Positions 20,541 through 31,507 of a stretch of 64,000 nucleotides of DNA are shown piece after piece. The DNA lies in assembly GCF_914767665.1 (NCBI RefSeq), contig NC_059503.1, positions 28,582,001 through 28,646,000 of the forward strand. The letters are read 5' to 3'. Source of the DNA: Harmonia axyridis (lineage: Eukaryota; Arthropoda; Insecta; Coleoptera; Coccinellidae). Position 1 is the first letter of the stretch. Each line of letters starts with the position of its first letter. Both the position numbers and the translations under genes were made by a program. The notes beneath the pieces are model-generated. The model saw only the letters and a program-made list of their open reading frames with translations. It had not been told where the DNA came from and did no database searches.

Positions 20541-21624
20541 ATAAACTTAAATACAACAGAGAGCCTATGGCTTTCTTGTACGGAAAATCTGCTTCATTAG
20601 TAACTTCGGGAAGTTTATGATTTCCTTGAGGAACCAATGGAGTATCAACAGAATTTGAGTTTTCCATTAGAAATTCTTTAAGCATTTCCTTCGCAAATTG
20701 AGTTTGATGAAGAAACAATTGATTTTCTGATCTACTGATTTCCAAACCAAGAAACTTAGTAGGATAGCCAAATTGTTTGATATTAAAACGTGATTTGAAC
20801 ATATTGACATTTTCTTGAATAAGCTTTTCACAGGTACCTGTAATTAATAGATCATCAACATATACTAGAATCAAAATAATCTCACTATCTTCCTCTTTCT
20901 TATACAAACATGGTTCACGTAAATTTGGTTCAAAACCTGAATTCTTTAGAAAATTACCGAGTGTCATAAACCAACATTTTGGTGCTATCGATATTCCATA
21001 GAGAGCTTTTCGTAACTTAAGAATTACCTTAGTTTTATCCAGATTGACTCCTTCAGGTACACTTACATATTTTGGTCTATCAATTTCACCATAAAGAAAT
21101 ACTGTTTTGATGTCCAACTGTTCAATATGCCATTTTCTAGAAACTGATAACGCAAATAATAATTCAACTACCGATAGAGTTGGTGTAGGAGATGCAGTTT
21201 CCTCAGAAGTATACTTTTCAGTATCTTTGCATCCTACAACAACTAAACGAGCCTTATATACACCATTGTCTTTAACTGTAAATACCCATTTTAAAGGAAT
21301 ACTTTTCATACCTTGTTTTCTTTCAACAATTCCCCAAACATTGTGTTGGTTAATTGCTTCAAGTTCTGACTGAATGGCAGTCATCCACTTACTACTTTCT
21401 GAACTGGTGATTGCTTCTAGATACGTTTGAGGTGTTTTACTTGTCTGATATATCTTTGAATCATATACAAAACCAAATGGATTCAAAATTGTGGCATTAA
21501 CTGAAACTTTTATGTCAAGTCCACTGGTTTCTTCATTATCAAAATCTTGTAACTCGGGAATTTCTTCATATTCTATCTCATGATTTATCTGAGAATTAAC
21601 TGAAATATTTTCTAACATATTCAT
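20533..21624 (-). pseudogene. Copia reverse transcriptase
   Basis: About 355 codons open in one frame. Motifs in order: WMTAIQSELEAINQHNVW, PLKWVFTVK, YKARLVVVGC, the first catalytic Asp region (HIEQLDIKTVFLYGEID, where functional copies have DVKTAFLNG), LRKALYGI, LILVYVDDLLI with the YVDD active site, FLGLEI and GSLLYLS. The replacement of the usual A in DIKTAFL by V and the broken 3' end mark it as inactive. Confidence 0.92.
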
Positions 21625-21665
21625 TGCACTTGTTTGATCAACTGAATTATCTGAGTTTCTTTGTA

Positions 21666-22480
21666 CTAGACTTCCAGAACCAGATTCTTGTTCAACTTGT
21701 ATGTTTGTAACAGGTTCGTTACTACTAAATACAATGTACTAGATCTTGTGTTCAACTTTCTACCTTTTGAAACATTTTCGTTTTTAACTTCTGCTTGTGA
21801 ACCAAAAATTCTTATATTTTGCAGATCGGCTTGTTTTCCATAAAGTTTTTCATATGGAGTGAGAAAATCTACAGATGAATGAGGCGTACGATTGTATAGA
21901 TAGCAAGCAGTCAAAAAGGCAAAACCCCAAAAAGTAACTGGGAAGCCTGATTCAAATAACAAGGCTCTAGCTCTTTCTTGGAGTGTTCTGTTAAACCTTT
22001 CAGCTGTTCCATTATGTTCATGTTGATAAGGTTCTGCTAACTGAATTTGTATACCAAACTGATCGAAAACTTGTTGACTTGTTTCACTGATAAACTCTGT
22101 TCCATTATCACACCGTAACTTACTGAATTGACCAGGACCAGGAAATAATGACTGAAGACTATTAAGAGCAGATTTCAAAAACTTAGAAGTTTCAGACTTT
22201 TGTTTCAACAGGAAAATTTGTGCATATCTAGAATAATCATCAAGAATGATTAAAACATACTTTTTCTTAGTGTATTGTGTTGGCGGATTAATAACTAACA
22301 GATCAGCATGAAGAATTTCACAAGCTCTAGTAGCTCTATCTCTTTCTTTCGCACATGTTTTTCTGGTCATTTTCGCTTTTGAACAAACTGAACAACTACC
22401 TGTGCTTAAATTTTATGTGAGTTCTTTAACTCCTTGAACAACTTTAGGTAGTTTCCCTAAATAAGATGAAGATATATGAC
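21666..22480 (-). pseudogene. Copia integrase
   Basis: The pre-integrase zinc motif is partly seen (LWHRRMGHISSSYLGKLP, then CSVCSKAKM across a stop). The core has the DDE pattern: HADLLVINPPTQ (D), KLRCDNGTEFIS (D) and YQHEHNGTAERFNRTLQERAR (E), then NRTPHSSVDFLTPYEKLYGK and RIFGSQA. It ends in a frameshift before the RT frame. Confidence 0.9.
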
Positions 22481-22897
22481 CCATTCTACGGTGCCACATA
22501 CTACCTTCTTGAGCCAACCTTTTTAACGATCACGAGTGAATCTTTTACGTAGCTTACGTGTTTCTCTTTTTGTATTATTAACGGTATTGGTTTTGATAAC
22601 TGAGAGTTTCATTTCACTAAAAGAATTTTCTTTCAAATTAAACATTTTATTTGTACTTTTATTTACTTTATAATTAACATTATTCGTTCCACTTGAATTT
22701 ATCCTTGCTGGTACTCTATACACGCCTTCCGAAACGAAAACTAGGGATATTTTTCTTCTTAATTTTCTAGACAAAATAAAACCATTATTAGCATTTAGTA
22801 CAAGACTTGTCCCAAACTGAACGTTAAATGCACGGACACTGAGAACATTATCCCTTATTACCGGGACATACTGAACATTAGCTAGATGTACAATGTG

Positions 22898-23227
22898 CTA
22901 ACTTTTTCCAAACTGTACAAGTAATGGAAGAGTTCCCTGACCCATTGACACTATGTTCCCAGTTTCCGATGCCAAAACAACAGGTATAGGCTTATCATAA
23001 GCCTCATAATCCAACAGAATATTTTGTACATTCACCACATGGTGGGATGCACCAGAATCAACTAGAAATGTTGCAAACGTACAGAAATTGTTTAGATCAA
23101 ACAGTGACTTACTAGATTTGTATTCCTTCAGTTTCCTAGTCCTTCTTTTCATGAACTTTCTTATGGCAATAATAGCAGAATCTCTCTGTGTTGGTACATG
23201 TAGCTGACCGATGGAATAGTAAACCAC
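22898..23227 (-). pseudogene. Copia aspartic protease
   Basis: FATFLVDSGASHHVVNVQNI carries the DSGAS active site typical of Copia proteases, followed by PVVLASETGN and MGQGTLPLLV. It overlaps the end of gag in a different frame; gag stops just after its second zinc knuckle. The stretch 22523-22774 downstream is a broken inter-domain region. Confidence 0.85.
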
Positions 23228-24272
23228 ACTTTTTACAGCTGGCTTCTCGTTTTTCAGCTGGCGTCATTTTCTTTATTTTTTCAAGTTGTTCGATAGAATA
23301 TGGACTACTGTCTCCTTTCTTCTCTTTCAAATACGAAGGACTTTTGAAAGAATTTTTTTCCTCCTTCGTATGGGGCTCCCTATATGACCTATCATGTCGA
23401 CTCTTGTTGTCAACCTCTCTGAAGTACTGGCTGTTTGCTACCTCTAAAAATGCATTCTTCACAAAATCATAAGTTCTTGTTGCCTCGGGTAAAGTGGTCA
23501 TCGTTGTAAAGAATGCCAGGAACCCATTAGCATTCTTTACCTTAAGTAGGAAATACGCCACCACTATTTTTGGGTCCAATGGAACACCTAGTTCCTTGAA
23601 TTCTTGGATACCTTTCTCAAACTGGGAGACGAAATTGACCGGATTCATCCTTGGGTAGAACACCGTCTTGCCGAAGTTGTCCAGTAGTTCAACCATCTTC
23701 TGGACGTCATTTTTACCAACTACCAAAAACTTACCAAACATTTGTGTCAGCTTTTGGAAAGCTTCGGCTGCTGACTGCTCATTCTCTATCACAGTTTTGG
23801 GAGCATGCTGCAACGATGCTTCCAAATATTGTAGCACTTGAGCATTGTACATGTGCTTTTCTTCATTACTCATTGTGCAGTCTGGTCCACCCATGTCGTA
23901 ATTCAAGAATTGGGAGCGTCCTAGAGCAAGCATGTCACGCTCGACTCTTTGTTTCCATGACCGGTAGTTGGAGTGGCCCTTTAACTTGTCACTATTTTCG
24001 TAATGCGGTATCACAAACGCCGGCATAGTCACCTTCTCTGCTATTTCGGATCCGCTACACGTGGACGTGTTCGAATTATTTAGATTTCCAATCTTTTCTG
24101 CAAGTAGTCGCACAAAACTCTGGTTGGTCAGCATCTCGAATATGTTTTCTGGAACTTCCATTGTTGACACGTGGGATTGATCCATTTGATCCATTTCTTC
24201 TTGATAACTCATTTTAACACTAACTTCTTCTTGATTGTGGATTGCTTTTAACGTCACAAGCTCTGCTACCAT
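23136..24272 (-). CDS. Copia Gag (nucleocapsid polyprotein), intact frame
   Basis: About 378 aa if it starts at the ATG touching the LTR (MVAELVTLKAIHNQ); MSYQEEMDQ shortly downstream is an alternative start. Features: GHSNYRSWKQRVERDMLAL, typical of Copia gag; FVSQFEKGIQEFKELG; and two CCHC knuckles near the end, CKKCGLLFHRSATC and CYYCHKKVHEKKDx. The frame is unbroken, unlike pol, and ends right after the knuckles. It would assemble the virus-like particle in an active element. Confidence 0.88.
   Translation of the reverse strand: MVAELVTLKAIHNQEEVSVKMSYQEEMDQMDQSHVSTMEVPENIFEMLTNQSFVRLLAEKIGNLNNSNTSTCSGSEIAEKVTMPAFVIPHYENSDKLKGHSNYRSWKQRVERDMLALGRSQFLNYDMGGPDCTMSNEEKHMYNAQVLQYLEASLQHAPKTVIENEQSAAEAFQKLTQMFGKFLVVGKNDVQKMVELLDNFGKTVFYPRMNPVNFVSQFEKGIQEFKELGVPLDPKIVVAYFLLKVKNANGFLAFFTTMTTLPEATRTYDFVKNAFLEVANSQYFREVDNKSRHDRSYREPHTKEEKNSFKSPSYLKEKKGDSSPYSIEQLEKIKKMTPAEKREASCKKCGLLFHRSATCTNTERFCYYCHKKVHEKKD
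24261..24271 (-). other. Copia primer-binding site (initiator tRNA-Met type)
   Basis: Minus strand TGGTAGCAGAG directly follows the 5' LTR. It is complementary to the 3' end of eukaryotic initiator tRNA-Met (CTCTGCTACCA); the match stops after 11 bases. Confidence 0.8.
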
Positions 24273-24420
24273 GTAAGAGTGGATTAACAAATACAGGTAT
24301 TTTGAACACTTTAATCGTTGATTTAACAAACTTGGAAACATAAATATAAAACAAAATGGAGGTTAGGTTTGCTGCTGAAGGTGTGACGCCGTTATCTATT
24401 CGTGTCTCGACAGAACTGGC

Positions 24421-26002
24421 CATAGAGTAAGTATATATAGAGGAGAAACTGAGGTACTAAACTCTGAAACAGTAATTTAGTTCCACCAACACCTTCCAGA
24501 GACCGCTCGCATCGCTGATTCTGTTTACCTCGAGAATTATTTACTTAACCTCAAAAATTTTCAGTTGATCCGTCGAACCTTATTTTTGGTAAGAGATTTA
24601 TTATGTCGCAGTCAACTTTGAAATCCAACAAATATTGTGTTCCTAACTGTGGAGATATGTATAGTAAACGTCATCGTTTTCGAATGAAGAGAAGCAGCCA
24701 ACAATTTTCAAACTTTGGCTCGAAAAAGTTAGTTATCCATTGCTCAACTCTAAAACTCCTCAACAAATTTGTAAGAAGTGAAATTAGATAGCCTTAAAGG
24801 AATTTGACAACTGCTATCCCTGAATTATTTCTTCCTGGTGAGTTAAATTTTGTTATATTTTCTTCTGTGTAAAAGTTAAACGATAAGCGATTAAGTATAG
24901 TCCTCAAGGAGAAGTGCTAACCGTAGACGAATGTTTCGGCTGTCCATAAATATTATCTTTGTTTTAAAACTTACCCTCAATAGTAGTTTTGCATATGTAT
25001 ATATAAATATATATGATTGGCAAAAAAATTATTATTTACTTTTCTATTTATATTTCACAGGATCTTCAAATCAAGGGGAAGATGGAGAAGTTCATGACAC
25101 TGAAGGAATACATCTCCAAAGTGATGTTGAGAGGGAAGTATCAACAGAGACTTTGAAGAATTTTAAGCACCCTCAGAAAACTTCAATAATATATAGAAAA
25201 AGGTTAACTGAAAATGAACGTTATCTATCAAAATGTCTGATTGATCAGAGTAGAAAACTGAGAATTATCCAAAAAAAGTTTCATCATACAAAGAGCGGCT
25301 AAAAAATGTAGAGAAACTTAATTCATCAGCAAATTTCAGTAGACTGATGAATTATGTTTCTCCAACAGCTTTTAATCGGGCACACTTTTGGAAGTAGTTG
25401 TGAGTTCCAACATTTTAAACAAATGGTATATTAAAGTTTTCAATTCTGATTGAGTCAATTAAGAACTATTTATTGCAATAAATTTGATGAAAATATAAGT
25501 ACTTATGAATGTTTTGCTTCCTACAGATATCGAGGACAACAATTAATTGACACTAGAGGCTGTGGGCACTGCAGAGCTGATCATTTTTATGGATAAGCTG
25601 TTTGATAGTCTGAATATGCAATTGTGAAGGACACATTAAAAATTTGGCATACTAGAAATATTTAAAAAAATGTAAAATTTTAAATAGATGATTTTTTTAT
25701 ATGAATTTGTGTTTTCTCTGAACTTAAGCCTCTATTCTTGTCAAATATATTGGATGTGAAAGAACTCGTACAGGAATATAATGGTAATATAGCTCATTCA
25801 AAAAGAAATGCTTATTACCTTATTTTCGTACGTTGTTTATTTTCACATTCAAAATCTTGAATTGAATTGAAATATTTTCAATACAAAGCATTTCAAATTT
25901 TCGCGCGCTCATTTTATAATTTCACAAACAACCGCAAGAGGTCGCTGAAAGCAGTGTTAATTTTATCATGAGAGTTTCCATTCTATACATACTTGTTCTA
26001 TG
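24421..26002 (+). mobile_element. P-like DNA transposon (THAP-bearing), 1,582 bp
   Basis: Exact 8-bp target duplication GAACTGGC at 24413-24420 and 26003-26010. Inverted ends: left CATAGAGTAAGTATATATAG, right reverse complement CATAGAACAAGTATGTATAG. An 8-bp duplication and ends starting CA(T) fit the P superfamily (hAT also makes 8 bp). Inside is a plus-strand THAP-like start (24603) and a second exon-like frame with a leucine-rich helical stretch (25064-25302). The RNase-H catalytic core and GTP-binding parts are absent, so it is non-autonomous. Confidence 0.82.
24603..24791 (+). pseudogene. P-like transposase THAP domain, damaged
   Basis: MSQSTLKSNKYCVPNCGDMY then SKRHRF: the C-x2/4-C and HRF signature opens the THAP zinc-binding DNA-binding domain found at the N-terminus of P-element transposase. 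The second metal-binding half (C..H) and the AVPTIF-type end are lost to frameshift and a stop. A later frame (25064-25302; DVEREVSTETLKNF, LTENERYLSKCLIDQSRKLR) resembles the coiled-coil that follows in P transposases; that link is inference. Confidence 0.65.
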
Positions 26003-26145
26003 GAACTGGCATCACCACCTTCAGCGGCCATAATACTTTTCTAGCTGCGCATGCGCACTAGACTGATCATAATAGTTGTCAGCAGGTTGTTTTATAGAAG
26101 TGGACTGGCGCCAAATATATTTGGCCAGCAGTTCTTACTTCAACA

Positions 26146-27156
26146 CTAATTTTTACAAATCTGCTTAATCCATAATATCCGACATAATGTTATTGAGTGC
26201 AATCGAGACCATTTCGGAAATTAGGTACTTGCTACAAGCGAAATTTCTACTGTGTATTTGAAAAAACCTAAATGTTTAACTCGTGCATATTACCATATTA
26301 ACTAGGTTAGGATTTACTTCCATACCTACATGACCAAATTTCAAAGAAAAGCGTCGTAGTTACAGGTTTTTTTTTACAGAATTTTTACAGGAAAAAGAAA
26401 TAATCTCAAAATATTCATGTCATGTATCCATTGAAGTAAACATCTCAGAAGGTTTTAATGCTATCAATTGAAGAAAGCAACAACAATTAAAAAAATCATC
26501 AAAATTTCACTGAAAAATAACCCTCCGTGCAACTCATGATAATATGTCAAATTAATAAATACTTTGATTAACGGCTTAAGTATTGTATTTTAAAGGAATC
26601 TTGTGTGAATTTCGAATTTTTGAAGTGATTTACGACAGATGATAGTATTTCTTGACATCTTCATCAATTCGTGAATAGTATTTTCAGTGAATGACACTGA
26701 AAACATTTATTCACTTTCCCTTTTTTTCAGTTTAAAAACAATAAAACTGTTAAAGGGACTTCACGAATACCTAAATATAATAGTAAATGTCAGAATAAAT
26801 ATAAAGCACCTAGAATAACTCGCAGCTCGACACTGTAGCTGTACCCGTTTAATAGTTTGGTGATCTATCCTATAGGGGCGTTTAAATATATGTATTCGCT
26901 CCGCTGCTTCGGTCACTACGGGGATATGGAGGATTGAGAAAGAAATGTATTGTATATTTATGAAATGTATATTTATGGCATCAAAGTTGAGATATTTCAC
27001 TTCAATAATCCCCACAGAACACTAATATAAACTGATCCCTACCATCTTGTATGGAATGCTGTGGCGTATTGTTATTTTTTAATTCTGTGGTTCAAGGTCA
27101 CAAGTATAAATATATGTTAAAATTTGAATACAAAACGTTAAATTTAAATAATCGAA
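26146..27156. other. Gen upstream region, no gene seen
   Basis: AT-rich spacer from the end of the Copia element to the Gen start codon. No coding exon or repeat recognised. The Gen promoter must lie here but no clear core element stands out. Confidence 0.4.
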
Positions 27157-30089
27157 ATGGGAATCAAATATTTGTGGAATATTTTAACACCATTTTGCGA
27201 GAAAAAACCATTATATGAACTTCAAGGAAAGACTGTAGCTGTAGATTTATCATGTTGGATATGCGAAGCACAAAATATTGCTGAATATCAGGTACAACCA
27301 AAAATGTACCTTAGGTTTGTATTCTTACATCAAAAGCGTCCTAAATCAAATCTAATTCATTTTTCACAAATCAGGAACTTATACTTTAGAACTTCATTTT
27401 TGCTCTTGATGGAAGTGTATCCAATATTTGTATTGGAAGGCAAAGCTCCAGAATTAAAGTATGATACTATAAGCGCTAGAAATGCCATTCAGTTTAAGGG
27501 AGCCAAACCAAAAACTGATGGAGTTACTACTGGTAAAGGAAGGACAAGGTTTCATTATGTGTTGAAGCAATGTGCTGAAATGCTTGGCTATATGGGCCTA
27601 GCATGTCTTACTGGAATGGGAGAAGCTGAATCCTTTTGTGCATATTTGAATCGAGAAGGAGTAGGTTAATGTTTTTAAGCTATGTAGTTTTGTGTAAAAT
27701 TTAAGAAAATTTTCAGTTTGTAGATGGTTGCATTAGTCAAGATTCTGACTGTTTTGCTTATGGTGCTAAAACAGTTTATAGAAATTTCTCCATTTCCACT
27801 CAAGGATCACATGCAGCTAGTGGTGGATCAGTTGATGTTTACAGTATGGAGAAAGTAGAAACAAACCTTGGTGAGAAGATTATATTTAAGGTGAAAAATT
27901 TAGTAATCCTATAAATATTTTCAAGGATTTGGACGCAATAAGATTATAGCCCTAGCCCTTCTTTGTGGTAGTGATTATTCAAATGGTGTCGATGGAGTGG
28001 GGAAAGATTCTTCCCTTAAATTATTTGAAAAATATTCAGATGAGGAAATTCTAAATAGAATGCGAAATTGGAGAAGAAATGGGCATATTTTTGAAGAGTT
28101 TGAGAAAAAGTTGGCAGATAAAAATATATGTACATCATGTGGTCATAATGGAAAACTTCAAGCACATAATAAGGCAGGTATAGGTTCATATCTTCAGCTA
28201 GCGATAAATGCTGTTATAGTGAACATAAGTTTTTTTCAGGATGTGTAAGCTGTAGAACAACAAATGGGTGCGACTTTACTAAATATAAAGAAGAAAGATT
28301 GTATATAAAAAATGAAGTAAATATTCGAAATAAAGCTTTGCGGGATATAAATTTTCCTAATGAAGATTTAATTAGTGAATATTCTGTCACTAAAGACAGT
28401 ATTTCTAAAGTTGACTTGAACTGGGAACAACCAAAATTGGTTAACTTTGTGGTGAGTATTTAGTATGACAGATGCATGCAAGGTGTCTTACTAGAAATTG
28501 AAAAGGAAATATATACAAAATCTCACTAAAAAATCAGGCGATGCTGAAACATAATTATTACCTAAGTTCTTGTTCATTTATGTAGCCTGAAGCATTGTCA
28601 GATACAAGTAAAGTAGTAAAGTAAATTTTGTCAAGTTAGATCTTTTCATAGATTTCTTTACCTCTAAAACAAATTCTTAATGAAATCATTCACTAAATAC
28701 TGTCATGAGACAACTTCTAAAATGGTTCTTGTCACGAACCAACAGAGAATCAGTCTTCCTCTTTCAAAAGAGGAATTGAAATTTCAGTGCTATATATTCT
28801 GCTTTTCTTTTCCAAGCCTTATGGTGAGTTTCATGAAAATTTTATCATGGTGATTTGCTCAATCAAATCATGTGTTCAATTTCTGTCCATTTTTAACACT
28901 TTCATAGATTTCAAACACTAATGAACAAATTGATTGGTCAATCAAAGTTTTATGAAACCCGTCATTAATCAATTAATTCCCTGGATCAATGATTTTTTGA
29001 GATATCATAGATCAAGTTCAATTTGAAAATCTTGCTTATATTCATAATAAATATGGCCAACAACATAATCAGCATTATTTTTGAAAATGATTGAAAGTAT
29101 TGGTGTTTTTTCAGAAATTTACCACTAAACATCTTGGATGGGAAGAAGTATATTCTTTTGAAAAATTCTTACCAATTCTGACTAGATGGCAACTCTTAAA
29201 TCACAAAAATCTTGCCACTTTGAGTGAAGCAAATAAGCTACATGGTATTTTACATCCAGAGTACATAAAAAAAAAGAGAGCACCTAAAGGAGTTCCAAGT
29301 TATGAAATAAAGTGGCTTGACAAAGAAAATTTCTTCAAAGGCCTGATACCAGATAGTCAACTACTAGAAATTGAAGATACTGATAAATTTTGGTCTACAA
29401 TTGAACCCCAACATCTAGTAGAAAAAGCATATCCTGAATTAGTGGAAGTATTCAAGCAGTCAAAAGTAAAGCCCAAAAAGTCTTCGAGAATTAAAAAGAA
29501 GGAAACGGAAGTTTTGGAAAAGCTTAGTAATAGTATGAATAATATCTCATTAAATGAACCTCCAATTAAAAAACCCAAGACATTTAAGCCAGAAGAAAAA
29601 AAGGAAGGCAAATTAAAAAAAGTGAAAACATTGGATGACTTCTTAAAAAAAGCAGTAACTAATAACTTCAATAGAAATATGGATTCAGTTCTCACATCAA
29701 CACCTGTAAAACATATCTCAAATGGAGTTACCCTTACAAAAAAACAAGATATCACATTAGATATTTCCAATTTTGAGGATGAAGATGAAGAATCAGATCT
29801 ATCAAATCTTGTAGACAATATTTTAACAAAAAAATTATCTGACAGCATCAAAGGAGAGTTGAAAATTTTAGGCTATGAAATTAAAGACTGTTCTCAAAAT
29901 AAACACTGTAGCAGTTTCTTCATGAACTCTCCAGCAGAGATTGATCTATTTGAGAAAACATTTGATGAAAAATATCTTAGTGATGAAAATGAAGAAACTG
30001 ATATACAGCCTGAGAAACACAAATTAGACAACAGCTTTGATGTTAGTTATATACCCCTTTTTCAAAGATTAAAAAATAAAAATTTGTAA
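27157..30089 (+). CDS. Gen: Gen/GEN1, XPG-family Holliday-junction and flap endonuclease
   Basis: Structure-specific nuclease that cuts Holliday junctions and 5' flaps during recombination and replication repair. Exons 27157-27314, 27375-27660, 27717-27870, 27926-28177, 28240-28451, 29115-30089: 2,037 nt, 678 aa. The N-terminus starts with the obligatory MG (MGIKYLWNILTPFCEKKPLY), followed by XPG-N with ELQGKTVAVDLSCWICE (metal Asp) and FVLEGKAP; XPG-I with MGEAESFCAYLN and DGCISQDSDCFAYGA (acidic metal ligands); the helix-hairpin-helix GSDYSNGVDGVGK; then a chromodomain-like part (YEIKWLDKENFF) and a lysine-rich, disordered tail. The 60-bp first intron is a multiple of three with no stop; removal gives KMYLRNLYFRTSFLL as in the family. 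A poly(A) signal lies at 30120-30125. The C-terminal tail is shorter than in human GEN1 (908 aa). Confidence 0.95.
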
Positions 30090-30194
30090 ATTGACTATAT
30101 ATTTCACCATAATATTTTGAATAAATAATTGTTATTGATTCTTCAAATTATCAAACAATTCCCTAAATTCAAATATCGTGATTTGAAACTGTCT

Positions 30195-30539
30195 TTATAA
30201 TGTTGATGATGCTATTGCATTATAATTTGGATACTCGCAGCTTTCACTTAGATTTTCCCATTCTTGTTCTCTAGAGTCAAATTCATATAAGCTCATCACG
30301 CTCAATTTGAATTTTCTATTTCTTCTCATTTTCAACAAATAATAAACCTAAAAGATAATTATTAATCAAATGCGTCATTAATAGTGATTAACAAGAGTAG
30401 AACTTACAAGAATAGATAATAAAACAATCAAAACAATTACAAATAGGGGTACAATCAGATATTTGGCTTCATTTTGTGTAACATTTTTAGAACCTGCAGA
30501 ATTCGTTACTATGTCAGCATCATTTTCAGAAAAATTCAT
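30195..30539 (-). CDS. Small single-pass membrane protein (94 aa), two exons
   Basis: Each exon is too short to stand out alone. Exon 1 (30539-30408) encodes 44 aa, exon 2 (30347-30195) 50 aa, joined in phase 0 by ATTCTT/GTAAGT...CTTTTAG/GTT. The N-terminus (MNFSENDADIVTNSAGSKNV) has N-glycosylation sequons (NFS, NVT) and is probably outside. One helix, YLIVPLFVIVLIVLLSILVY, follows, then a basic stop-transfer (KMRRNRKFK) and an acidic cytosolic tail with LYEFDSREQEWEN. The layout and the Y-x-F-D element recall vertebrate SMIM29/C3orf18-type small membrane proteins, but this is resemblance from memory. Convergent with Gen, 105 bp away. Function unknown. Confidence 0.7.
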
Positions 30540-31300
30540 ATTTCAAATGAAAAAACTTAGTCATTTTTCCCAGAGGAATCATTGGAAATGAAAATGGATA
30601 AATAAAGTCAGACAAAAAAATACATTATGTTATCATAACCTTTAAAAATGGCATTTGTCAATTTTAATGTTTTCAGTTTTTTATTTTATTATTGTGGAGT
30701 CCTTGAAGTTTGGGATGTCATGACTGTCAAATTTGCAATGCGCCATCTGCTGTTAAAATTGTAAATGATAGCGTTTAGACATTAGAGGGGTGTAGTCAAA
30801 ATTAATACAAAATGTAAGTTTTTTCGAGGACTTTGGAGTACATTCGGGATTTGTCCTGCAAAAACAAACTACATTTAGTAGATTACACCTTTTTCTAATC
30901 TTTTATGAAATTTTTGACCTTGACAAAGAAGAAATTTTTCAATTAGGATTCCATTACGTTTTAGGGTCTTAATAGTCAAGTTAGCAAAATTCCTGTTAAT
31001 TTCATTAATTATGTCAATAAAAGAAGGTAGAGGACGAATTAAGACGCATATGTGAATCGTATTTCTTTCTGTTTGATTTCATGGTCAAAAAGAAATAATT
31101 TTTTTGACATATGGTATTCCAGTGACGTTCCGTTTTTAAGGGGCTATTGTCGTATCTTATTGTTATTTTTTCCAACAGCTCAAAAATTTGAATTTTCAGA
31201 CAGAACATTGGAGAGGCTTATAGACTGAAAAAAATAAAACTTGTGATATCCAGAAGTCTTTACATATAAAAGGAGTTGGTCAATTGTGGTGAAGTAAATT
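30540..31300. other. Shared upstream spacer, no gene seen
   Basis: Lies between the start of the minus-strand small membrane protein gene and the candidate first WNK exon, so it may hold promoters for both. No clear core elements or ORFs. Confidence 0.35.
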
Positions 31301-31310
31301 AAAAAAATTG

Positions 31311-31507
31311 TGTTTGTTTTTGAAGTGGAATTATTGTGTCTTCATACTGGAAATAGAGGAAATAAAACGTTTGCCGAATTATTTGAAAAATGAAAAAAAT
31401 AGACACATCATTGGAGTTAGGGCCGTGAGAGAAAGGAGGTGTGAAGCTTGTCATCCAGAAAATTTGAGAATCACGGGGCAATCTTGCCCAAAATTCGACC
31501 AAGCAAA
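31311..31507 (+). other. Candidate 5' exon of WNK
   Basis: An open frame ends at a strong donor (GCAAA/GTAAGT) in phase 2, exactly the phase needed by the first sure WNK exon at 33609. It would encode ...VRERRCEACHPENLRITGQS and join as ...DQAN-TNSPTIPRK. The frame has no ATG, so it would need a further upstream exon or be partly untranslated. An alternative is an unspliced start at ATG 33499 that reads through into 33609. Neither is proven. Confidence 0.35.

Larger units (their letters stand above)
18794..26145 (-). mobile_element. Ty1/Copia LTR retrotransposon, decayed, with nested P-like element
   Basis: Two LTRs (18794-19077; 24272-24420 joined to 26011-26145), each 284 bp after removing the nested insertion, begin TG and end CA. 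Flanks ctaac and ctaat form a 5-bp target duplication with one mismatch. On the minus strand the order is PBS, Gag, protease, integrase, reverse transcriptase, RNase H, repeated 3' non-coding region, polypurine tract, which is Copia order. Frameshifts and stops at the gag/protease junction, in the pre-integrase region, at the integrase/RT gap and within RT/RNase H show it is inactive. Length without the insertion is about 5.8 kb. Confidence 0.93.
24272..26145 (-). repeat. 5' LTR of the Copia element, split by an insertion
   Basis: 149 bp (24272-24420) plus 135 bp (26011-26145) rebuild the same 284-bp LTR seen at 18794-19077. The break falls at GAACTGGC, which is duplicated on both sides of the inserted P-like element. 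Confidence 0.92.
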
